DNA of 64,000 nt, taken from NCBI RefSeq assembly GCF_023074055.1, contig NZ_JADPKR010000108.1, positions 186,001 to 250,000 of the forward strand. The letters are read 5' to 3'. Source of the stretch: Bradyrhizobium sp. 141 (GTDB taxonomy: Bacteria > Pseudomonadota > Alphaproteobacteria > Rhizobiales > Xanthobacteraceae). The stretch's first letter is position 1, and the number at the start of each line of letters is the position of its first letter. The notes below the pieces were generated by a model. The model had not been told where the DNA came from and did no database searches. It saw only the letters and a program-made list of their open reading frames with translations. Shown one piece after another: positions 24,189 to 31,400 of the stretch. The position numbers and the translations under genes are program-made.

Positions 24189-27100
24189 TTGCAGGCGTGG
24201 TTCGTTCTTGCGGTCGCAGCCGGCTATGTGACCACGCTGTTCCTGGTCGCCTGGTGGGGCGACCGGCGAAGCGCCGGTGGGCCGCTGGTTGCGCCAAATT
24301 CCTGGGCGGCCGCGATCAGCTATTGCCTGACGCTCGCGGTCTACAACACCTCGTGGAGCTTCTACGGATCGGTCGGGCGTGCCGCCACCAGCGGACTGGA
24401 CTTCGCCACGATCTATATCGGCCCGACCCTGGTGCTGCTGTTCGGCCAGAGGGTCCTGTCCAAGGTGATCGCGATCGCCAAGGCGCAGAACGTCACCTCG
24501 ATCTCGGACTTCATCGCCGCGCGCTACGGCAAGAGTCAGGTGCTCGCGGCTTTCGTGACGCTCGCATCGCTGCTGGGCGTGCTTCCCTACATCGCGCTTC
24601 AGCTCAAGGCGGTCGGCAAGAGTTTTGACTATCTGATCCTCCAGCCGGAGCGGGCCAGCGGCGAGGCGCTGCGGTTCTGGCAGGATTCGGCGTTCGGCGT
24701 GGCGGCGTCGATGGCGCTGTTCGCGATCGTGTTCGGCGTCCGGCATGTTCATGCCAGCGAGCATCATCGCGGCCTGATGCTCGCGATCGCCTTCGAGAGC
24801 GTCGTCAAGCTGGCCGCTTTCCTGATCGTCGCGCTGTTCGTGCTGTTCGGCCTGTCCGGCGGGCCGGCCGCTCTGCTGTCGCAGTTCCAGTCGGATCCGC
24901 AATCGGCGGGGATTCTGACCTTTGATCCGACGCAGCCGGTTTGGCCCTCGACGATCATCATCTCGGCGATCGCCTTCCTGTGCCTGCCGCAGGCATTCCA
25001 TGTCGCCGTCGTCGAGAACGAGAGCCCGAGCCACACGCGCACCGCGGCGTGGCTCTACCCTGCGTATCTTGTGCTGTTCAGCCTGCTGATCCTGCCGATC
25101 GCCGCAGCCGGGCTCGACCGCTTCGGCGCGATGATGGACCCCGACACCTACGTCATCTCGCTGCCGATCGCGGCGGACGCGGGCACCGTCAGCCTGATCG
25201 CGTTCCTGGGCGGGCTGTCGGCCGCCACGGGCATGGTGATCATGACCTCCGTCGCGCTCAGCACCATGCTCTGCAACGACGTCATCATGCCGCTGCTGCT
25301 GCGGTCGCGCGTCTTCGGCCTGCGTGCGCAGAGCCGGCCGATGACGTCGGTGTTGGTGGCGGTGCGCCGGCTCTCGATTCTCGGCATCCTGCTGCTCGCC
25401 TATCTGATGCACCGCCTGGTCAACCAGTCCTATCCGCTCACCGTGATCGGACTTCTGTCGTTCGTCGCGGTCGCGCAATTCGGTCCCGCGTTCGTGGGAG
25501 GGCTGTTCTGGCCGCGTGCCAACAAGACCGGCGCCTCGCTCGGGATCGCAGTCGGGTTTTTCATCTGGGCCTATACGCTGCTGCTGCCCTCGGCAGCGCC
25601 ACTCTGGCCAGGGATCGAGGAGATCGTTCGCCACGGTCCGTGGCAGATCGCCTGGCTCAGGCCGAACGCGCTGTTCGACCTCGGAGGGATCGATCCGATC
25701 TCGCACGCCACGCTCTGGAGCCTCGGCGCCAACATCCTCTGCTTCCTCCTGTTCTCGGCGCTGGGGCGGCAATCGACCGTCGAGCGCAACCAGGCCGCGG
25801 CATTCGCCGATGGTGTCGTGCGCGAATCGATTCCGAAACTGTCGTCCCGCGTGGTGGTCCGGCTCGACGATCTCCGCGCACTGGCGCTGCGGTTTGTCGG
25901 CGCGGAGCGCGGCGTGGCGGCCTTCGACAGCCATCTCGCGGCGCGCATCGCCGGCACCGGGCCGCGACTCGATCCGTCGGGGCTCGTCGATCTCGACTCG
26001 ATCCGATTCACCGAGAACCTGCTCGCCGGGGCGATCGGTGCGGCATCGGCGCGCGTGGTGATCGCAGCGTCGCTGGAAGGGCACTCGCTGTCGCGGCGGG
26101 CGGCGATGGCGATGCTCGATGAAGCCTCGGAGGCGTTGCGCTTCAACCGCAGCCTTTTGCAGAGCACGCTGGAGAGCGTGCCGCAGGGCATTTGCGCGTT
26201 CGATGCGGATTTCAACATCACGGCCTGGAACGGCCGGTTCATCGCGCTCCTGGACCTGCCGCCGGATTTCGTGCGCGTGGGTCTTCCACTGGCGGACCTG
26301 ATTGCCTTCAACGTCGAGCGCGGCGAATATGCCGCCTCCGAATTCGCCGCGCTCCTGGTCAATCGTGACGTCGCCACGCAGAGCTGGCCCTATCTGTACG
26401 AGCGCAAGCGGCCGGACGGCACGGTGCTCGAGATCGTCTACGACCGCGTTGCGGAGGGCGGCTATGTCTCGACCTACACCGACGTCACCGAGCGTCACCG
26501 TGCCGCGGAAGCCCTGCGGCGCGCCAATGAGGGGCTCGAGCTGCGTGTCCGCGAGCGGACCGAGGCGCTCGAGCAGGCGAAGGCGGAGGCCGAGCAGGCC
26601 AATCTCGGCAAGACCCGCTTCCTGGCGGCGGCTAGCCACGATCTCCTGCAACCGCTGAACGCGGCCCGTCTGTTTCTGTCGGCGCTCGACGAGGGCCTGC
26701 ATGCCTCGTCGCGAGCCGGTGATGCCGACAAGGAGCGCACCTTGGCGAGCAGCGCGATTGCGGCGCTGCGCTCGACCGAGCACGTGCTGGACAGGCTGCT
26801 CGACATCTCCTCCTACGATGCCGGCGCCGTCCGCGCGGAGGCGTTCGACTTTCCGATCGCCGACCTGCTCGTGCAGTTGAACGTCGAGTTCTCGGCGATG
26901 GCGCACGATCGCGGGCTCTTCCTCCGCGTCGTCGATTGCCGCCTCGCCGTGCACAGCGATCCGCATCTGCTGCGTCGCATCTTGCAGAACCTATTGTCGA
27001 ACGCGCTTCGCTACACGCCTAGGGGGCGCATCCTGCTCGGCTGCCGAAGGCGCGGCGACGGGCTGCGCATCGAGGTCTGGGATACCGGCATCGGGATCCC

Positions 27101-27734
27101 GGCGGAGGATCAGATACGCATCTTCGAAGAGTTCCAGCGCCTCGCGCCCGGATCGGAGAAGGGATTGGGCCTGGGGCTCGCCATCGTCGATCGCGTGTCG
27201 CGGCTGCTGGACCATGCCGTCGATGTCCGTTCGCGCCCGGGGCATGGGTCGTGCTTTGCCGTCACGGTGCCGCTTGCGCGCGGACCGGCCAGGTCGCTTC
27301 AGCGCAATCCCGCCATTGCGGCGCCCGCAGCGGCGGAACGGCCGCTGACGATCCTGTGTCTCGACAATGATGCGACGATCCTCGAGGGCCTGACGGCGCT
27401 GCTCGACGGCTGGGGACATCGCGTGCTCGTCGCGGAAGATATCGCCGAGGCGATGGCTGCGGCCACAGCCGGTCCGCCCGATGTCGTTTTGCTCGACTAC
27501 CATCTCGATGGCGGCCGCACGGGCTTGGACTTTCTCGACGATCTCAGGCAGAAGTCGGGTCGCACCGTCCGCGCGCTGGTCGTCACCGGCGATCGCAGCG
27601 AGGCGGTGCGCAAGGAGGCGAGGGCGCGCGGCTGCGAGATCCTGTCGAAGCCGGTCAAGCCGGCAGCTCTGCGGCGCTTCCTCGGCGGCGAAGCCCTGAG
27701 CCGGCAGTTCGGGACTAAACTGGAGGCTCCCTGA
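24189..27734 (+). CDS. SSS-PAS hybrid sensor histidine kinase with receiver domain (MctS/CbrA-like)
   Basis: The 1181-residue protein has an N-terminal transporter-like SSS domain of about 13 helices (1-540), a linker, a PAS domain (about 655-770), a coiled coil (RVRERTEALEQAKAEAEQ), HisKA with H817 in AAASHDLLQPLN, HATPase_c (DTGIGIP, GLGLGLAIVDR), and a receiver with D1103 in VVLLDYHLDGG. This is the CbrA/NahK-type design, in which a symporter module senses or carries the signal. It sits between mctP and a LuxR-type regulator, so it probably senses monocarboxylates. The start is TTG 24189, six bases after GGGTGAGG; TTG 24153 is an alternative. Confidence 0.87.
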   Translation: MQAWFVLAVAAGYVTTLFLVAWWGDRRSAGGPLVAPNSWAAAISYCLTLAVYNTSWSFYGSVGRAATSGLDFATIYIGPTLVLLFGQRVLSKVIAIAKAQNVTSISDFIAARYGKSQVLAAFVTLASLLGVLPYIALQLKAVGKSFDYLILQPERASGEALRFWQDSAFGVAASMALFAIVFGVRHVHASEHHRGLMLAIAFESVVKLAAFLIVALFVLFGLSGGPAALLSQFQSDPQSAGILTFDPTQPVWPSTIIISAIAFLCLPQAFHVAVVENESPSHTRTAAWLYPAYLVLFSLLILPIAAAGLDRFGAMMDPDTYVISLPIAADAGTVSLIAFLGGLSAATGMVIMTSVALSTMLCNDVIMPLLLRSRVFGLRAQSRPMTSVLVAVRRLSILGILLLAYLMHRLVNQSYPLTVIGLLSFVAVAQFGPAFVGGLFWPRANKTGASLGIAVGFFIWAYTLLLPSAAPLWPGIEEIVRHGPWQIAWLRPNALFDLGGIDPISHATLWSLGANILCFLLFSALGRQSTVERNQAAAFADGVVRESIPKLSSRVVVRLDDLRALALRFVGAERGVAAFDSHLAARIAGTGPRLDPSGLVDLDSIRFTENLLAGAIGAASARVVIAASLEGHSLSRRAAMAMLDEASEALRFNRSLLQSTLESVPQGICAFDADFNITAWNGRFIALLDLPPDFVRVGLPLADLIAFNVERGEYAASEFAALLVNRDVATQSWPYLYERKRPDGTVLEIVYDRVAEGGYVSTYTDVTERHRAAEALRRANEGLELRVRERTEALEQAKAEAEQANLGKTRFLAAASHDLLQPLNAARLFLSALDEGLHASSRAGDADKERTLASSAIAALRSTEHVLDRLLDISSYDAGAVRAEAFDFPIADLLVQLNVEFSAMAHDRGLFLRVVDCRLAVHSDPHLLRRILQNLLSNALRYTPRGRILLGCRRRGDGLRIEVWDTGIGIPAEDQIRIFEEFQRLAPGSEKGLGLGLAIVDRVSRLLDHAVDVRSRPGHGSCFAVTVPLARGPARSLQRNPAIAAPAAAERPLTILCLDNDATILEGLTALLDGWGHRVLVAEDIAEAMAAATAGPPDVVLLDYHLDGGRTGLDFLDDLRQKSGRTVRALVVTGDRSEAVRKEARARGCEILSKPVKPAALRRFLGGEALSRQFGTKLEAP

Positions 27735-27736
27735 CG

Positions 27737-28384
27737 ATGCGCATCCTGATCGGCGACGATCATCCGCTGGTACAGGCCGCGTTGCGTAGCGCGTTGTCGA
27801 GCGTGCTGCCCGATCTCGACATCGTCGCCTGCCAGTCGCTGGACGAGGCCATCGGCATCCTGACGGCCCAGTCCGACGAGATCGACCTGATCCTCTGGGA
27901 TCTGACCATGCCGGGTATCCAGGGCTTTGCCGCGCTGTTCATCCTGTCGGCGCAATTCCCGACGGTGCCGGTGGCGATCATCTCGGCCCGGCAGGACGCC
28001 ACCACGATCCGCCGCGCCATTGCCTACGGCGCATCCGGCTACATCCCGAAATCGCTCGGCCTGCCCGAGATGGCGGATGCGATCACGAAGATTCTCGCAG
28101 GCGAGATCTGGATGCCGCCCAATGTCGGCGGGCGTGGCTCGATCCAGGGCGCCGATGTCGAGCTCGCCGGGCGAATGGCCACGCTGTCGGCGCAGCAGCT
28201 GCGCATTCTCGCAATGATCGTCGAAGGCAAGCTCAACAAGCAGATCGCAGGCGAGCTCGACATCGCCGAGCAGACCGTGAAGGGCCATGTCTCTACGATC
28301 CTGCGCAAGCTCGGCGTCGGCTCGCGCACCCAGGCCGCGGTCCTGGCCGAGCGGCTGTCATTCGGTCAGCCCGGCGGGACCTGA
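27737..28384 (+). CDS. LuxR/NarL-type response regulator
   Basis: The 215-residue protein has a receiver domain (acid pair D7-D8 in IGDDHP, phospho-acceptor D55 in LILWDLTMPG, lysine in YIPKSLG) and a C-terminal LuxR helix-turn-helix (about 148-205, GKLNKQIAGELDIAEQTVKG then HVSTILRKLGV). It starts two bases after the kinase stop, so the two are translationally coupled. It is the likely output of the SSS-PAS kinase and candidate regulator of mctP. In R. leguminosarum the equivalent pair is MctSR; orthology is inferred from context. Confidence 0.9.
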   Translation: MRILIGDDHPLVQAALRSALSSVLPDLDIVACQSLDEAIGILTAQSDEIDLILWDLTMPGIQGFAALFILSAQFPTVPVAIISARQDATTIRRAIAYGASGYIPKSLGLPEMADAITKILAGEIWMPPNVGGRGSIQGADVELAGRMATLSAQQLRILAMIVEGKLNKQIAGELDIAEQTVKGHVSTILRKLGVGSRTQAAVLAERLSFGQPGGT

Positions 28385-28403
28385 TTTCTCAACGTCAAAA
28401 GCA

Positions 28404-28429
28404 AAACGGAGGCCTCGCGGCCTCCGTTT
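28404..28429. terminator. Bidirectional terminator between response regulator and giant gene
   Basis: Perfect arms AAACGGAGGCC (28404-28414) and GGCCTCCGTTT (28419-28429) close on a TCGC loop. A-rich and T-rich sides on both strands let it serve both convergent genes. Confidence 0.88.
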
Positions 28430-28452
28430 GCATTTCGTTATTCGCGAGCCGC

Positions 28453-31400
28453 TTACCCCAGTCGCCCCGCCGCATGCGCCAGCAGCGTGTAGACCAGGCC
28501 CGTCTCCGAGGTCAGGTGACTGCGCAGCTCCTGCGGGCCGCGGCCGTCGCGGGCGACTTCGTCGAGCAGGCGCTCGAACTCGGCGACGTAGCGGTCGACC
28601 GTGCCCTTGAAGTTGCGGTCGGCGCGGTACTTGCGAGCGACCTCGTCGAAGGCCTTCTGGCCGGCAGGCGTGTAGAGGCGCTTGGTGAAGGCCTTGTTCT
28701 CGCCGCGCTGGTAGCGGTCCCACATCTCGGCGGCGAGGTTGCGGTCCATCAGCCGGCCGATGTCGAGCGACAGCGACTCCAGCGGATTGCTGCTGGCCTG
28801 TGGGGCCTGCGGCTGCGGAGCGGGTGCGGCGCGGCCACGGGAAGCCTGACCAGTCGGGGCGCCCTGATTGGCATCGGTCCGGTTGAGCAGATCCGACAGC
28901 CAGCCGTCACGTCCCTGATCGTTGCCTGCGGGCGCGACCGGCGGCGCTTCGGTGCGGCGCGCGGCCGGCACGCCCAAGTCCGGCGGCGGCAGCGTCGAGG
29001 CGCTGCCGGTGTCCCGCATCCGGGTCTCGGTGGCGCGGACGCCGACGGCGGCCAGCACCGGCTCCTCCTGGCGCTGCACGCTGGCGCGGCTCGTCGTGGT
29101 GACGTCGAGGCCGCGGCCATGCTGGGCCACGATGCGGTTGAGCTCGGCGAGGGCCTCGATCTGGTCGACGATCACCTTGCGCATCTGCGCAGTGCTCTCG
29201 GCGGCCTCCTGCGGCATCTCGAGCACGCCGCGGCGCAGCTCGTTGCGGGTGGCTTCGAGCTCGTTGTGCATCTCGAAGGCCATCTGCTTCATGCTGGAGA
29301 CGAGGTTGGTGAACTTCTCCGTCGACTGCTTGAACATCGTATCCGCCTCGTCGGTGGTCTGGCGGTAGATGTCGTGCATCGCCTCGATGGTCTGGCGGTG
29401 CTCCTCCTCGGACGCGACGCGCACCGCCTCGAACTGGCGGGTGATCGCGGCGGAGCCGGCGCCGGCGGTCTCGGCGACGACGCGCGCGATGTCGCGGGCG
29501 CGCTCTTCGGCCGCCGCCAGCGATTCATCGAGCAGGCCGGTGAAGCGCGACAGCCGCTGGTCGAGATCGGCCGTACGCAGGTCGATCGTGGTGACGAGCG
29601 ATTCCAGCGCCTGCTTGCGCTCGGCGAGCGAGGCGGTGGTGTTCTTGTTGCTCTGCTCGACGACCTGCGCGGCGTCGACCAGTGCCTTGCCGTGCGCGTC
29701 GAACTGGGTCGACAGCTCGCCGAGATCCTGGAGCGCCTTCGTGGTCTTGCTGTTGAAGACGTTGAGCTGCTCTTCCAGGTTCTGCGTCGCCGCGCCGTTG
29801 CGCGAGGTGACGTCGTTCATCGCCGAGACGAAGTCGGCGACGCGCGTCACCAGCGCCCGCTCGAGCGAGTTGAGGTTGTCGTGCGCACCGGTCAGCACCT
29901 CCTGGAGCAGGATGTTGCCTTCGCGCAGACGTTCGAACAGCGCCACGGTGTCGGTGCGCAGGATCTTGCTGGTCTCCTGCATCTCGGTGACGGCTGCGAT
30001 CGAGACCTGGCGCGATTGGTCGATCGCGGAACGCGAGGCCTGCTCGAGGTCCTTGAGCGACTTGCCGACCGCGCTGGTGGCGATCTCGCTCGCCGCGTTG
30101 ATGGTGCGGGCGACTTCCGAGCCGTTGCCCATCATGGTCTGCGAGAAGGCCTGGCCGCGCGTTTCGATCGACTTCAGCGCGTCCGAGGTGACGCGGTCGA
30201 TGTCGAGCGTGAGCTGGCTGGTCTTCGAGCCGATCGCATCGACCAGCGTACCGCGCTTGGCGTCGATCATGTTCGACAGACGGTCGGCCTGCTGCTGCAC
30301 ATAGGTGACGATCTCGTCGGTCTTGCCGGTCATGGCCTGGCCGAAGCTGGAGCTGGCGGCGAGCACCGAACGCTCGACGTCGGACGAGCTCGACTTGACC
30401 CGCGAGCTCGCCTCGTTGGAGGCCGTGATCAGCGCGTTCTGGGCGTTGAGCGCGCTGGTCTGGATGTCGTTGGTCGCGTTCGCGGTGGCCGCGCTCAGGG
30501 TGCGCTCGATCTCGGTCGAGATCGTGCGGATCTGGCTCGCGGCGTCCGCCGAGGTCGAGGTCAGCGAGGTCTGGGCCTCGCGTGCGCTGTTGAGGATGGT
30601 CGAGGCGGTGTCGGCGCCGACCGCGGTCAGCGTACGCTCGATGTCCGTGGTCAGCGACTTGATCTGGCTCGCCGCGTCGGTCGAGGCGGAGATGAGCGAG
30701 CCCTGGGCCTCGCGCACGCCGCTGGTGAGCGCCTCGATGGTGGCGCCGCCGGCGGTTGCCAGCGCGCGCTGCATCTCGGCCGCGAGCGAACGGACCTGGC
30801 TGGTCTGTTCGGCCGAGACCGTGAGCAGGGTGCTCTGGGCGTCGCGGGCGCTGGTGGTGATGGTCTCGGCGGTCGACTGGCCGACCTGCGAGAGCGAACG
30901 ATGCACTTCGGCCGCGAGCGACTTGACCTGGCTCGCCGCCTCGGAGGACGCCGTCACCAGCATGTTCTGCGCTTCGCGAGCGCCGGCGGTGATGGTCTCG
31001 GCGGTCGAGGTGCCGGCCATCGTGAGCGAGCGCTGCACATCGGCCGTGAGCGACTTGACCTGGGTCGCCGCATCCGAGGACCCGGCAACCAGCGTGTTCT
31101 GGGCCTCACGGGCGCCGCTGGTGAGGATCTCGGCGGTCGAGGTGCCAGCCATCGTGAGCGAACGCTGCACGTCGGAGGACAGCGCCTTGATCTGGTTGGC
31201 CGTCTCGGTCGAGGCCGCGATCAGCGTGCTCTGCGCATCGCGGGCGCCGGCGGTGATCGATTCCGCCGTGGTGGAGCCGGCCAGCGACAGCGAGCGCTGC
31301 ACGTCGGCTGTGAGCGTCTTGACGTGGTTGGCCGCATCCGAGGACGCGGTGACGAGGGTGGTCTGGACCTCGCGGGCGCCGGCCAGGATCGAGGCTGCGG

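Noticed and set aside
23997..26966. A 989-codon open frame on the minus strand opposite the SSS-PAS kinase
   Set aside because: It has no domain, has Arg/Asp/His-rich composition typical of antisense frames in high-GC DNA, and lies wholly opposite a gene with clear domains.
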